Below, piece after piece: positions 1-9,799 of a DNA stretch of 64,000 nucleotides (position 1 is the stretch's first letter; each line of letters begins with the position of its first letter). Location: positions 1-64,000 of the forward strand of contig NZ_QUHC01000013.1 in assembly GCF_003479425.1 (NCBI RefSeq). The letters are read 5' to 3'. This DNA is from Odoribacter sp. AF15-53. Its GTDB lineage: Bacteria; Bacteroidota; Bacteroidia; Bacteroidales; Marinifilaceae. A program made the position numbers and the translations under genes. Below the pieces are notes generated by a model that was not told the DNA's origin, did no database searches, and worked only from the letters and a program-made list of their open reading frames with translations.

Positions 1-522
1 AAAAGGGTCAAAGTCGCGTGGCTTTTCCATCTGTCTTTATCTGGAGATTTATCAAATTCTCTTCGCTTCACATCACTTTTCCTCATCATAAATTATATCT
101 ACAACACATTTATGAATATGGAAAATACTCCTGTTGAAAATGGAGTTAGAGCAATGCGCTACGTAATTTTAATAGATGAAGCTCATGTCTTATTTAAAGA
201 AAAGAAGTATCAAGAAATTCTAGAAAAAATATTAAGAGAGATACGATCTAAAGGGGTTTCAATCATTTTATTATCTCAAGGTATTGAAGAATATAATCAA
301 TCTAATTTTGATTTCTCTTCAATGTGTGAAATGGCATTTCTTCTTGATATTAAAGATAAGAACACAAAAGCTATTGAAAAATTTCTTGGATTATCAAGTA
401 AATATTCATATGCGATCTCCAAAAGTATGGAAAAGATCGAAAAAGGTCAGGCTATTACAAATATCAAAGAATTTAAACTTGCCGAAAGATTTAAAATCAA
501 ACAATATTGGGAAAGAAAATAA
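1..522 (+). CDS. DptH-like ATPase, C-terminal end (truncated by window edge)
   Basis: The reading frame is open from base 1 to the TAA at 520-522, so this is the last 173 codons of a larger protein; the first in-frame ATG at 112 is internal. A Walker B-type strand is visible (YVILIDEAHVLF), followed by a helix and a second strand ending in LLSQG, as in HerA/FtsK-like AAA ATPases. The downstream dndB-like gene suggests the DptH/DndH ATPase of the DNA phosphorothioation-dependent restriction module. It is AT-rich like the next two genes and probably co-transcribed with them (75-base gap). What is seen: ATPase C-terminus. What is inferred: Dpt function. Alternative: another HerA-like ATPase of a defence island. 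Confidence 0.55.
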   Translation, partial: KRVKVAWLFHLSLSGDLSNSLRFTSLFLIINYIYNTFMNMENTPVENGVRAMRYVILIDEAHVLFKEKKYQEILEKILREIRSKGVSIILLSQGIEEYNQSNFDFSSMCEMAFLLDIKDKNTKAIEKFLGLSSKYSYAISKSMEKIEKGQAITNIKEFKLAERFKIKQYWERK

Positions 523-597
523 CTATTTATTAAATACGATTTATAATTTAAATATGAGAGAATAATACAAATAATTAAAGTATAAAAAGTTAAACAC

Positions 598-1176
598 ATG
601 AAGTTTGCTACTTTAGATGTTTTAGATAAGAATTTATCTAGAGATTACCAAAATAATATTAATGCAATACCTCAACACAGATTTGCATTTTATAAAGAAG
701 AATTAATGCTCGACCCCAATTATTGGAATTCTTACTATGAACAATTGAATAAATACAATTTCAATTGGACTGAATTCAAATACCAAGATGTAGTATTAGG
801 AAAAATAAATATAAATAATATTATCAACCAAGATCATACAGGAGTCTATTTATTTATTGTAAAAGGGGATCAATTAATTTACGATTTACCAAAATTCGTT
901 CTATATGTAGGAATTGCAGGGGAGAATGACTCTGCTCGTCCATTGAGAGAAAGACTTTCTGATTATTTCCATATTGAACAAATTAAAAAAAGAGGGAAAG
1001 TTCATAGCCTGTTAAAAAAGTACTACAACAACGTTTATATTGCTTTTTCATATGTTCAAAAGCCATCTGAAGAGTTGAAAAATATAGAAAAATATCTTCA
1101 TGGTTTTTTCTATCCCATATATTGCGATCGAGATTTTCCTGTTGAATTAAAACAATTAAGAAAGGCATTTCCATGA
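598..1176 (+). CDS. GIY-YIG-like nuclease domain protein in a Dnd locus
   Basis: A 192-residue protein. The first 80 residues are unassigned. From about residue 82 it shows GVYLF, then LYVGIAG near 101-107, a following LRERL arginine, and a late glutamate in EKYLHGFFYP. This order (GIY-like, YIG-like, Arg, Glu) fits a GIY-YIG endonuclease fold with relaxed motifs. The ATG of the next gene overlaps the last four bases (ATGA), so the two are translationally coupled. Position between a DptH-like ATPase and dndB implies a role in phosphorothioate-linked modification or restriction; that is inference. It could instead be a catalytically weak GIY-YIG relative. Confidence 0.5.
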   Translation: MKFATLDVLDKNLSRDYQNNINAIPQHRFAFYKEELMLDPNYWNSYYEQLNKYNFNWTEFKYQDVVLGKININNIINQDHTGVYLFIVKGDQLIYDLPKFVLYVGIAGENDSARPLRERLSDYFHIEQIKKRGKVHSLLKKYYNNVYIAFSYVQKPSEELKNIEKYLHGFFYPIYCDRDFPVELKQLRKAFP

Positions 1177-2411
1177 GTACAACAAAATTAATATTACCTT
1201 GTTTGAGAGGCGTAATTGGAGATTGGGTTTATTATTCGTCTTTAATGACTGCATCACAAATTTATGACTGGATTCAGACAGCCAAGGACATTAGAGAGGC
1301 AAAATCTTTGGATGAAGAATTACAAAGAGATCTAAAGAATAGAAAAAAAGATATTGCCAAATATCTTTTGAATGATAAATCCCGTTTCTTCAACTCAATA
1401 ATTGTTGGAATTTTTGATGGAGTACCTGATTGGCTGGAATTTGATTTATCTAGAGCACAAGAAAAATTTTCAGACAATTTAGATGAAATCTATATGAAAG
1501 ATTCCATAGGCTTAATGATCTTTGATGGTGATGAAAAAATGTTTGCTATTGATGGACAGCATCGAGTTGCAGGCATACAACTAGCCTATCAAGAAGAAAT
1601 GAATAAAGAAGAAAATAAGCGAGTATTAATAGATGATCAATACTCAGTAGTCTTTGTTGCCCATATAGATGATCGTCCTGGAATGAAAAGAACTAGAAAG
1701 TTATTTTCTGACATTAACAAGAATGCAAAACCAGTTGCGAAAAGAGATAAAATTATTATTGATGAACAAGAAATTGTATCTATAGTAACTCGTCGAGTAT
1801 ATGCAGAATCCAAATATTTCGATAAAGGCAATTTAATTGCCTTATCTGAAAGTACTAATTTAGAACCGAATGATTCTACGCACTTTACAAATATAACCAA
1901 TCTATATGATTCTATAAAACGATTAAAGTCATTATATAGGATTCCACAAAAAACAAATGAATGGGATGAACAAAATATACAAGATTTTAAAGCTATTGTT
2001 GATCAATTTTTAGACGATATTTTCACATCTAAATCTGAGTATAAAGATTTCTTTATTAACAAAAATAACACACTATTGAATCTTAGAAAAAATAATGCTT
2101 ATTTATTATTTCGCCCAGTTGGTTTTACAATGATAACACGACTGTATGTTGAGTTCTATAAAAACAATGAAATTGATTTTTTCAAAGAAAATATAGATAA
2201 AATAAGTTACCATTTCCCCGAGAGTCCATTCAATAAAATCATATGGAATAATGGAAAAATGGATACAAAATCCAAAACACAAACATTAATGGTTGATCTA
2301 ACATTATATATCTTAGGAAAATACACAAAAGACATTGAGATATTAAAGAAAAATCTAATAGATGTTACAAAAAATGACAATATAAATTTACCAACTATGC
2401 TAATAAAATGA
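1173..2411 (+). CDS. dndB: DNA sulfur modification protein DndB (DGQHR domain)
   Basis: A 412-residue protein with the family signature DGQHR near residues 127-131, in the context FAIDGQHRVAGI. The N-terminus contains PCLRGVIGDWVYY, like the PxLRG...YY start typical of DndB proteins. DndB is a DNA-binding regulator of the dnd modification operon and tunes phosphorothioation. The start overlaps the upstream gene by four bases. A hairpin terminator lies about 100 bases after the stop. No dndCDE are inside the window, so the rest of the system, if present, must lie upstream. Confidence 0.75.
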   Translation: MSTTKLILPCLRGVIGDWVYYSSLMTASQIYDWIQTAKDIREAKSLDEELQRDLKNRKKDIAKYLLNDKSRFFNSIIVGIFDGVPDWLEFDLSRAQEKFSDNLDEIYMKDSIGLMIFDGDEKMFAIDGQHRVAGIQLAYQEEMNKEENKRVLIDDQYSVVFVAHIDDRPGMKRTRKLFSDINKNAKPVAKRDKIIIDEQEIVSIVTRRVYAESKYFDKGNLIALSESTNLEPNDSTHFTNITNLYDSIKRLKSLYRIPQKTNEWDEQNIQDFKAIVDQFLDDIFTSKSEYKDFFINKNNTLLNLRKNNAYLLFRPVGFTMITRLYVEFYKNNEIDFFKENIDKISYHFPESPFNKIIWNNGKMDTKSKTQTLMVDLTLYILGKYTKDIEILKKNLIDVTKNDNINLPTMLIK

Positions 2412-2510
2412 CTTTTTTGAGGCTGTATCCACGAAATAGTGTAAATAAAGAAACAGAACTCAAGTAATATGTATTCTGTTTTCAAATTCATAACCAGTAA
2501 GCCCCTAATA

Positions 2511-2557
2511 AAACTCACGATAGCCTCATTAGAATCACTATCGCGAGTTTCTTTTTA
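2511..2557. terminator. hairpin terminator after dndB
   Basis: Arms AAACTCACGATAG (2511-2523) and CTATCGCGAGTTT (2538-2550) pair with one mismatch around a 14-base loop. CTTTTT follows on the + strand and an AATAAA run flanks the other side, so it may work both ways. Confidence 0.6.
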
Positions 2558-2694
2558 TAGAATACTTTTTTGTTAGAGTTTTGTTATTGGGGGGAGGCAT
2601 TTTTTTGTTCTTGCAATTGGACAGTAATTCCTTTAGTTTTTCTCCTTATTTTACATAATACAGCAACTAAGCAAGTACATCTGTAAGTCATTCT

Positions 2695-3555
2695 CTCGGA
2701 TTTTTCGATTTAAGATACAACTGCCCAACCATCGGTGCCATTATCCTTTTTGGAAATAACCCGGAAAGATACGTGCATGGTTCTTATATCCAATACGTAC
2801 GATTCAAAGGAAAAGACAGACAGGCGATATCATCCATGAATTCAAATTTGATGGGAATTTATGTAAATCCTTGCCCAAGATAGATACTTTTATTGAAACA
2901 AGCGTATCCATTAAACGCCCAATCCCGGTAAGTGTTTTACGGGAAGAAATTGTTTCCCAATATCCTTACTGGGCAACTCGTGAACTTTTGATGAATGCAA
3001 TTATGCACCGCGATTACGATTCAAATGCACCAATTCAATTTTATGAATATGACGATCGTATTGAAATACAAAATCCGGGAGGGCTATATGGTAAAGTTAG
3101 CCCGATAAACTTTCCAAATGTAAGTGATTATAGAAACCCGTTCATTGCAGAAGCGATGAAGGTATTGGGGTACGTCAATCGCTTTAGTAGAGGAGTCTAT
3201 CGAGTTCAAAAAGAATTACAGGAAAATGGTAATGGAGAAGCAATGTTTGATTTCTCTCTCCATACTGCTTTTAGGGTGGTCGAAAATGTATCGAAAAAAT
3301 ACTTTGAGAAAGGCTTTGGAACAGACACTCAAGAAACATCCAGAAAACATCCAGAAAACCAAAACAACCCAACAACAAATAATTGATGCAATCAAAGCAA
3401 ATCCAACTATTACAAGAAGGGAATTGATTTATCTGTTAAACAGTACCGAGGGAAGTATAAAACACCACTTATCTCAACTAACCAAAAAGAGAATAATTAA
3501 AAGAGAAGGCTCCGATCGGACGGGCAGATGGGTCGTGAATGAATATCCGCAATAA
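2695..3555 (+). pseudogene. Decayed AlbA_2/RecG-like ATP-binding regulator, two frameshifts
   Basis: Three frame segments together read as the C-terminal two thirds of an AlbA_2/HATPase_c_4 regulator. The first (from about 2695) contains GAIILFGNNPERYV. At about 2823 the frame must shift to continue as DIIHEFKF and into the 2871-3386 frame, which carries ELLMNAIMHRDYD and IEIQNPGGLYG (ATP-binding residues). At about 3320 it shifts again into a C-terminal winged helix (NPTITRRELIYLL) ending at 3555. The N-terminal DNA-binding domain is absent. An intact relative with the same C-terminal architecture is at 13560-14999. Sequencing error is possible but two independent shifts plus loss of the 5' end favour decay. 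Confidence 0.75.
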
Positions 3556-3700
3556 AAGCTGTAAACTCAAAAACTAACACCTTTTCTTTTAATTTAGAAC
3601 TCCCGAAGCTCTCTTTTAAAATTTATACCTTATATTTGGGACCCAATAAGAAAAATGCTTTTTATTAATTACAATATTCAAAGTATATAGTTACGATTAA

Positions 3701-4738
3701 ATGTTAGCATACACATACATAAGCAAAGGAAACTTCCGTCTCCAAGAGAAACCGATTCCTCAAATAAAGGACACACGGGATGCTATCGTCCGTGTCACGC
3801 TTGGAAGCATTTGTACCAGTGATTTGCACATCAAACACGGAAGTGTACCCCGGGCCGTACCGGGTATTACCGTTGGGCATGAAATGGTGGGTATTGTAGA
3901 ACAAACAGGCGCTGACGTTACGACCGTGAAACCCGGGGACAGGGTGATCGTTAACGTGGAAACCTTTTGTGGAGAGTGCTTTTTCTGCAAGAAAGGATTC
4001 GTGAACAACTGTACCGATCCCAATGGAGGCTGGGCGTTGGGTTGCCGCATTGATGGAGGACAGGCCGAATATGTTCGTGTTCCTTATGCCGATAGCGGGC
4101 TCAACCGCATTCCCGACACGGTGAGCGATGAACAAGCTCTTTTCGTGGGCGATGTGCTTGCCACCGGATTTTGGGCCGCACGCATTTCAGAGATCACGGA
4201 AGACGACACGGTACTCATCATCGGGGCCGGGCCAACCGGGATATGTACCCTGCTTTGCGTGATGCTAAAGAAACCGAAACGAGTTATTGTCTGCGAAAAA
4301 TCACCCGAAAGAATTCAGTTCGTTCGGGAACACTACCCTAACGTACTGGTGACCGAACCGGAAAAATGCAAAGAATTCGTACTTCAACATAGTGATCATG
4401 GCGGGGCTGACGTGGTACTGGAAGTTGCCGGAAGCGATGACACGTTCCGCATGGCATGGGAATGCGCACGCCCCAACGCCATTGTAACCGTGGTTGCCCT
4501 CTACGACAAACCGCAACTTTTGCCATTACCCGACATGTACGGTAAAAACCTTACTTTCAAGACGGGGGGAGTGGATGGTTGCGATTGTGCCGAAATTCTT
4601 CGGTTAATAGAAAAAGGCAAGATTGACACCACCCCACTCATCACTTACCAGTTTCCATTAAATGAAATCGAAGAGGCCTATCGTATTTTCGAGAATAAAC
4701 TTGAGGGTGTGATAAAAGTTGCGATAACAGGAAAATGA
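3701..4738 (+). CDS. Zinc-dependent alcohol dehydrogenase (MDR family)
   Basis: A 345-residue medium-chain dehydrogenase. Catalytic zinc ligands are C38, H60-E61 (GHEMVG) and probably D151. Structural zinc cysteines are C90, C93, C96 and C104. The NAD(P)-binding loop is GAGPTG at 175-180. It should oxidise an alcohol or reduce an aldehyde with NAD(P), in the cytoplasm. The full family length is present. Higher GC than its neighbours on both sides, which are decayed defence genes, suggests it is a resident gene flanked by acquired DNA. The substrate cannot be read from sequence. Confidence 0.85.
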   Translation: MLAYTYISKGNFRLQEKPIPQIKDTRDAIVRVTLGSICTSDLHIKHGSVPRAVPGITVGHEMVGIVEQTGADVTTVKPGDRVIVNVETFCGECFFCKKGFVNNCTDPNGGWALGCRIDGGQAEYVRVPYADSGLNRIPDTVSDEQALFVGDVLATGFWAARISEITEDDTVLIIGAGPTGICTLLCVMLKKPKRVIVCEKSPERIQFVREHYPNVLVTEPEKCKEFVLQHSDHGGADVVLEVAGSDDTFRMAWECARPNAIVTVVALYDKPQLLPLPDMYGKNLTFKTGGVDGCDCAEILRLIEKGKIDTTPLITYQFPLNEIEEAYRIFENKLEGVIKVAITGK

Positions 4739-4741
4739 ACC

Positions 4742-5140
4742 TTATATTCCTTCACTCACCCCAAGCGACCGTAATTCCGAAAAATAAGGTTGCTTGAGCC
4801 ATATATCTTTATCCCCGATAGCAACAAAACGATGTTTAGCCCGGGTTAAGGCTACATTCAACAAATTCGGTTTTGATGAAGCCCAAGAAGCAGCTCCCTT
4901 TGATTGATCATCAAGCCCCAAACACAAAATCACGCCGGAAGCCTGTTTCCCCTGAAAAGTATGCACTGTACCAACATGACTTTTCAACCAATCATGTAAA
5001 AAGCTGCTATTCTCCTTGTCTAGTTTAAGAACCTCTTGCAAAGATTTTTGTAATTTCACTTTCAATTTATGAGGTATTTCTGCAAAAGGAGAATACATTT
5101 TCACTAACCCGAAACCCATTTTCTTTCTCATCAAATTCAT
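4742..5140 (-). pseudogene. Superfamily I DNA helicase, C-terminal fragment
   Basis: About 130 residues with the UvrD/Upf1-type C-terminal motifs: GTVHTFQGKQ (motif V region) and LLNVALTRAKHRF (motif VI). All N-terminal helicase motifs are missing. Its 5' end overlaps, in another frame, the 3' end of the McrB-like remnant at 5067-6200, so a deletion probably fused two unrelated genes out of frame. It ends four bases from the stop of the convergent alcohol dehydrogenase. Confidence 0.75.
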
Positions 5141-6200
5141 CTAAAGCCGGAATAAGTACATCAGAAACAATCACATTATCACGTAATTTCCGAGTTTCCA
5201 AAACACTCAAATATTCTGCAAAATATTGTTCTACGGGAGCTAAATTCATTTCATCCAAACACAAGAAGAACGGCACATGCTCAAAATACCAAGCCTTAAC
5301 CAGAAAACGTAAAAAATCAGTCACTATATACTCAGCCCTACCAGATACTCTTGTTACATATCACAACAATTCAGAAGAATCATGCCAATTGGGCCGCACC
5401 TGAATCATTTCATAATTATAAGGTTTTTGCTCTTTATCAGCATCTTCTCCACCAGTAGCATAAGCCAACTGGCGAACTATTCGAGACTTTCCCGATCCAG
5501 AAATTCCGGCTAAAAGGATAAACGGTTTCGAATGAATAGCCGCGAGCAACGAACGATATTCTGTAGGCAAATTAATATTCATATCATCTTGATTTATATC
5601 AACCGAAGTCAATTGTTTGTATCTATCATATACACGAATATATTCATTCAAAATTTTATTTTTATCTTGTGATGAAGAGCAATCCCATTCGATACAATAA
5701 ATTATACCCTCTTTATACAATTCATCTGCAATATCAAAATCATTTCTTTCTATCAAAAATTCGGAATCCGCATGTAACAATAGGCGAACTTTCTCTCTTC
5801 GTTCAACAATTTGCTTCTTACGAAGCCTCGTCCCAAATTTTCCAGAAACCGTTGTTCCTTGGTTTAATGATAGATACACATGTTTCAAATCCGTAGAGAA
5901 CAAAAACACGATATAGATATCCTCCTGCGTTGATGTTGTAATTTGTTTATCTAATATTGCAACCCAAGGAGTTCTTGTTAATAATCCCGCTCCTATGGAA
6001 CCTTTTACCATATAATTACTATTCGGCAATACTGATTTCAACAAATCGGGAATTTTTTTAGTGATCTTATCACGAATACCTTTTGCCAATAAACTACATT
6101 TCCCCCCAATTAATCCAGAATACCCTGCACCAATCGCATCTTTCGCAAAAGAAAAAAAAAGCTCATTTATAGTCCCTATTATTGGATTAAAATCATACAT
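5067..6200 (-). pseudogene. McrB-like AAA+ protein (DUF3578 N-terminus), broken by one stop and 3' deletion
   Basis: The N-terminal 200 residues look like the DUF3578/MrcB recognition domain, then Walker A GISGSGKS, then RPNWHDSSELL and an in-frame TGA at 5361-5363. The same frame continues through YVTRVSGRAEYIVTD and the McrB signature CLDEMNLAPVEQYF down to 5067. Relatives usually have Gly after SELL, so a single G-to-T change (GGA to TGA) explains the stop. The GTPase C-terminus is lost and replaced by a helicase tail. It represents a dead type IV restriction gene; no McrC partner is visible. Confidence 0.75.
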
Positions 6201-6771
6201 AATATATCCTCATTATTAAACAAAAAAAACAAACGCTTTGTATGTAAGACAAAATTAAGAAAACAAATTCAATTATCACCGATAATCTATAAAATTCACG
6301 AACAGCAATTTTTAATCAAGACAATATTATCTTTCAAAATATCCTATGCTATTACAAAATCAACATAATTCTTTAGTCATATAAATTCTTTTCCTATATC
6401 TATAGCAAAGAATCATTCAAAAGAAATTTCATATATCTCTCGGCGTTTTACCTCATCAACGATTAAAGGTTTAAAAGACACTATTCACGCTGTTACAACC
6501 GTAACGGTTACGACGGCAACAGAAAAAACACCTCCCAAACCATAAACCTTCTATTCGAGTAATCCATACCTAAATTATAGGTAATACTAAAGTAATAATA
6601 CCCCTCCCCCGTTGCTTTCACGTTGCTTCCTCGTTGCTGGAATAACGGGAAATGGAGAAGCTTCGAGAGAGCTACGGAACAGCTTCGAAAGAGGGATATT
6701 ATTACCTTATTATTAGGGGTGAATTACCCTTACTTATCCTCACGTGTATTTGAATTCCCGACAGGCTGAAT
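6201..6771. other. Noncoding spacer with short repeats
   Basis: No credible ORF. Three CGTTGCT copies lie at about 6610-6640 (direct repeat). An imperfect inverted repeat, AGTAATAATACCCCTC near 6592 against GAGGGATATTATTACC near 6693, encloses them. An inner CCGTAACGG palindrome lies near 6502. No promoter with a clear TAnnTTTG box was found. Confidence 0.4.
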
Positions 6772-7236
6772 TTACTTTTTACCCCGCTTCTTCGCAATCC
6801 GTTTCAAGGTTGCTTTCATGAGTATCCGGTGGAAAGGTTCCACGACAAAAAAATAACACCTACCGAGCCAGTTATTGTATTTCACGACTGTCGTGATTTC
6901 AAGGATTTGCCTGCCAGCTTCCCATTTTCCGCACCACAGGGACGCGTGGAAACTCAAGTGCTTGTCGGGTATCCCGAAAATGATCTCGTTGGCGTCTTTC
7001 TCCTGTATCGAATCAATCAAACGAGGCCCGGAATCCAATCCCAAGGGTTTTACCAACACATCCCTCAACTTGAAAAGCCAGTTGACCCAACCCGGAGATT
7101 GATTAAAAGCCATATCCAGAAACTCTTCCGGGGTGATCGCTTCCTCCGTGGATATTTCTACTCGAAAAGAATCTTGATAGTCAGCAGGGAGATAACGATT
7201 AATCAAATTACTGTTATGCCGCTCTTGTTTCATCAT
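6772..7236 (-). CDS. DUF2867 family protein
   Basis: A 154-residue soluble protein matching the DUF2867 pattern: N-terminal region with ITPEEFLDMAF, central GPRLIDSIQEKDANE, then FHASLWCGKWE and a basic C-terminal tail (KRIAKKRGKK). The fold family is found in NmrA-linked and stand-alone proteins and resembles START-like lipid-binding proteins; its substrate is unknown. A 228-codon ORF on the opposite strand is an antisense shadow. It stands alone, with spacers on both sides. Confidence 0.7.
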   Translation of the reverse strand: MMKQERHNSNLINRYLPADYQDSFRVEISTEEAITPEEFLDMAFNQSPGWVNWLFKLRDVLVKPLGLDSGPRLIDSIQEKDANEIIFGIPDKHLSFHASLWCGKWEAGRQILEITTVVKYNNWLGRCYFFVVEPFHRILMKATLKRIAKKRGKK

Positions 7237-7535
7237 AATACCTGTTTACTTGATGGATATTCAACTCGTGATCCCGCTAACCATACGAAGGATAAAAGTA
7301 AACACTTTATTCAAATAGACAAAAGACTACTCGAAATTTTATTCCCGCAGCATCCAGGGAAAACGAGAAAGCAAACCTCCCTCTTTTTAGCCCACATTCC
7401 ATCACCACCCGTCTCCCCCGAAAAGACACCCCTTTTCGCGAATACCCGTAAGCCCAATTTCTCCCCAAAATATTCACAAAAATTACATCTTAAAAAAGAC
7501 AACTCACGTATATAAGTTGTAAGTTTGCAATCGAA

Positions 7536-7967
7536 ATGAAAAGATATTTAATCGGCATATTAGTTTGTTTAGCCACGGTTTTCTGTTTGAACGAAATCAC
7601 GGGTAAAACGGTACAGAACTCACAGGAGAGGATGGCTGTATCGGAACAACATGCCGATGAAATAGGACTCGCGTGTCAACTCTCGTCCAATTCAAAACAA
7701 GATGCCGCGTTCACGAATGAACGTTTCTCGTTTGAAGGGTTGGATGTTGTAAATTTGAGCCGCAACGACACCTCGTTCTCATCCACGTCTTCTTACCGGG
7801 GATCAAACCCGTCCAGAAGTTTGAAATTTATATCCACGATACTCATGCTCTCGTTCCATGACACGCCGTTAATGAACAGAGACACAAAGAATTTATACTA
7901 TCATTATAGCTTCGTAAAATCATCGTGTCAGTACTTCATCTACACGTTGAGAAAGATAGTTATTTAG
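7536..7967 (+). CDS. Hypothetical secreted protein
   Basis: A 143-residue ORF with a signal-peptide-like start (MKRYLIGILVCLATVFCLN). The rest is Ser/Asn-rich and matches no family I recognise. A good -7 box TAAGTTTG lies at 7520-7527, only nine bases before the ATG, so the transcript would be nearly leaderless. The ORF's real end may differ, because the last 40 residues look compositionally odd. Treat as possible gene. Confidence 0.4.
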   Translation: MKRYLIGILVCLATVFCLNEITGKTVQNSQERMAVSEQHADEIGLACQLSSNSKQDAAFTNERFSFEGLDVVNLSRNDTSFSSTSSYRGSNPSRSLKFISTILMLSFHDTPLMNRDTKNLYYHYSFVKSSCQYFIYTLRKIVI

Positions 7968-8141
7968 CCTTCGTTTTTTATATCCGAACACGTGCAGATG
8001 ACCGATACGGCAATTGTCACGTGATCATGCATGAATTTAGCGACACGTCATGCGGTGAATCATTGTTTCCCGGGATCGGGAGTAAAGGGTTCACGTCCAA
8101 TTAAATCATTCACGCTATTAATATTAAAAATTTATATTACC

Positions 8142-8441
8142 ATGTCTAATTTATTTTTTTCTACATTAGCAATGATGGGTATTACCTTCATCATCGGATT
8201 CTTTGTTGCCGGAATTATCAAAATTATCGCCAACTGGGCTGACTTTTTCGACTTTTACCATTTACACAAAGAAGAGATTGTCAACATGAAACGAGCACTC
8301 AGGTCGCACCACCATGTTGCATTGACTGAAGCCACTACCGCCGAACAAGGTAACACGTACACGAAAGGACACCAAAGCTTGGCTCACAAGATAAAAGAAA
8401 CGGTTGACGGGTTAAAAACCAAAAAAAGAGTCACGGCCTAA
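8142..8441 (+). CDS. Small membrane protein, decarboxylase gamma-like partner
   Basis: Start chosen at the ATG at 8142 (99 residues) rather than the earlier in-frame codon at 8031, because the N-terminal extension lacks family character and the helix begins directly after. One strong transmembrane segment (residues 4-27) is followed by a charged cytoplasmic tail with a His cluster (RSHHH) and a basic end. Size and topology fit the gamma/OadG-type subunit that anchors Na+-translocating decarboxylases. The beta subunit gene begins 54 bases downstream. The sequence itself is poorly conserved, so the call rests on context. Confidence 0.5.
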   Translation: MSNLFFSTLAMMGITFIIGFFVAGIIKIIANWADFFDFYHLHKEEIVNMKRALRSHHHVALTEATTAEQGNTYTKGHQSLAHKIKETVDGLKTKKRVTA

Positions 8442-8495
8442 CCCAGACGCGTGACATATATATATAAACTCATTCTCTCTATTAAGATTTACATA

Positions 8496-9713
8496 ATGAT
8501 GGAAAATATCGATATATTCAGTTTGTTTCAAGGTATCGGGACGATGGCTGCCAGCGGTTGGTTTTTGGCGACCGCGCGGGTCGTGCTGATCGTTCTCGGA
8601 TTCTTGTTAATTTACCTGGGCTGGAAAGGCGTGCTTGAACCCATGATCATGATCCCCATGGGATTGGGTATGATCGCCATTAACTGCGGGACGCTGATCA
8701 TGCCCGACGGGACGCTGGGCAACCTTTTCCTAGATCCCATGGTTACAGATACCGACGAGTTGATGAACGTCATGCAGATCGACTTCCTGCAACCCATTTA
8801 CACGCTGACTTTCAGCAACGGGTTAATCGCCTGTTTCGTGTTCATGGGTATCGGGACTCTGCTTGATGTCGGGTACCTGCTCCAAAGACCTTTCGCCAGC
8901 ATTTTCCTGGCATTATGCGCCGAATTAGGGACTTTTCTGACCATACCCATCGCCTCGGCCATGGGATTGACATTGAAAGAAAGTGCCTCGGTAGCCATGG
9001 TCGGGGGTGCCGATGGTCCCATGGTACTATTTACCTCGTTGGTTCTTGCCAAACACTTGTTCGTGCCGATCACGGTGGTTGCCTACTTGTACCTCGGATT
9101 AACGTACGGCGGGTATCCTTACCTGGTGAAACTGCTTATCCCGCAACGGTTGCGGGCTATCAAGATGACCGAGAAGAAAGCACCTAAACAGTACGATGCC
9201 AAGGTAAAACTGGCTTTTGCCGTTATCCTTTGCGCCGTGCTATGCTTCCTGTTCCCGGTGGCCTCACCCCTGTTCTTCTCCCTGTTTATCGGGGTTGCCG
9301 TACGGGAGTCGGGTATGAAACACGTTTACGATTTCGTGAGCGGGCCACTGCTTTACGGGTCAACGTTCATGTTGGGGATGTTGCTGGGTGTGCTGTGTGA
9401 CGCTCACCTGCTACTCGATCCGAATATCATCAAATTGTTGATTCTAAGTGTCGTGGCCTTATTACTTTCCGGGATCGGCGGTATTGCCGGCGGGTACATC
9501 ATGTACTTTATCCGGAAAGGGAATTACAATCCCGTCATCGGTATCGCGGCTGTCAGTTGCGTGCCAACCACGGCAAAAGTCGCCCAGAAACTGGTCAGCA
9601 AGGAGAATCCGGACTCCTTTATCCTGGGAGATGCCTTGGGAGCCAATATATCGGGAGTGATCACCTCGGCGATTATTGCCGGTATATACGTCTCATTTAT
9701 ACCACTTTTGTAA
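8496..9713 (+). CDS. Na+-translocating decarboxylase beta subunit (OadB/MmdB/GcdB family)
   Basis: A 405-residue polytopic membrane protein with about ten hydrophobic segments. The conserved VGGADGPMVLFTS loop (Na+/proton-coupling Asp region) and the C-terminal GANISGVITSAI signature identify the beta subunit, which decarboxylates carboxybiotin and exports Na+. Start set at the first ATG at 8496; the longer frame from 8451 uses an upstream codon lacking support. The preceding small membrane protein is the only likely partner: no alpha carboxyltransferase or biotin carrier gene is adjacent, so it must work with subunits encoded elsewhere. A terminator follows directly. Confidence 0.85.
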   Translation: MMENIDIFSLFQGIGTMAASGWFLATARVVLIVLGFLLIYLGWKGVLEPMIMIPMGLGMIAINCGTLIMPDGTLGNLFLDPMVTDTDELMNVMQIDFLQPIYTLTFSNGLIACFVFMGIGTLLDVGYLLQRPFASIFLALCAELGTFLTIPIASAMGLTLKESASVAMVGGADGPMVLFTSLVLAKHLFVPITVVAYLYLGLTYGGYPYLVKLLIPQRLRAIKMTEKKAPKQYDAKVKLAFAVILCAVLCFLFPVASPLFFSLFIGVAVRESGMKHVYDFVSGPLLYGSTFMLGMLLGVLCDAHLLLDPNIIKLLILSVVALLLSGIGGIAGGYIMYFIRKGNYNPVIGIAAVSCVPTTAKVAQKLVSKENPDSFILGDALGANISGVITSAIIAGIYVSFIPLL

Positions 9714-9722
9714 CAATGATAT

Positions 9723-9760
9723 AAACCCCGAAAGTCAGACAAAAAACTTTTGGGGTTTTA
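9723..9760 (+). terminator. Intrinsic terminator after decarboxylase beta gene
   Basis: AAACCCCGAAAG (9723-9734) pairs with CTTTTGGGGTTT (9748-9759) with one G-T pair; T-rich tail overlaps the second arm. Confidence 0.7.
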
Positions 9761-9799
9761 TTATAAAATATCCACCCGGTAACAATTCCTTTTCCACGT

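Noticed and set aside
7311..7502. 63-codon minus-strand ORF
   Set aside because: No family or start signal; lies in a spacer.
6829..7515. 228-codon ORF on the + strand
   Set aside because: Antisense to the DUF2867 gene, with no domain and a composition typical of a shadow frame.
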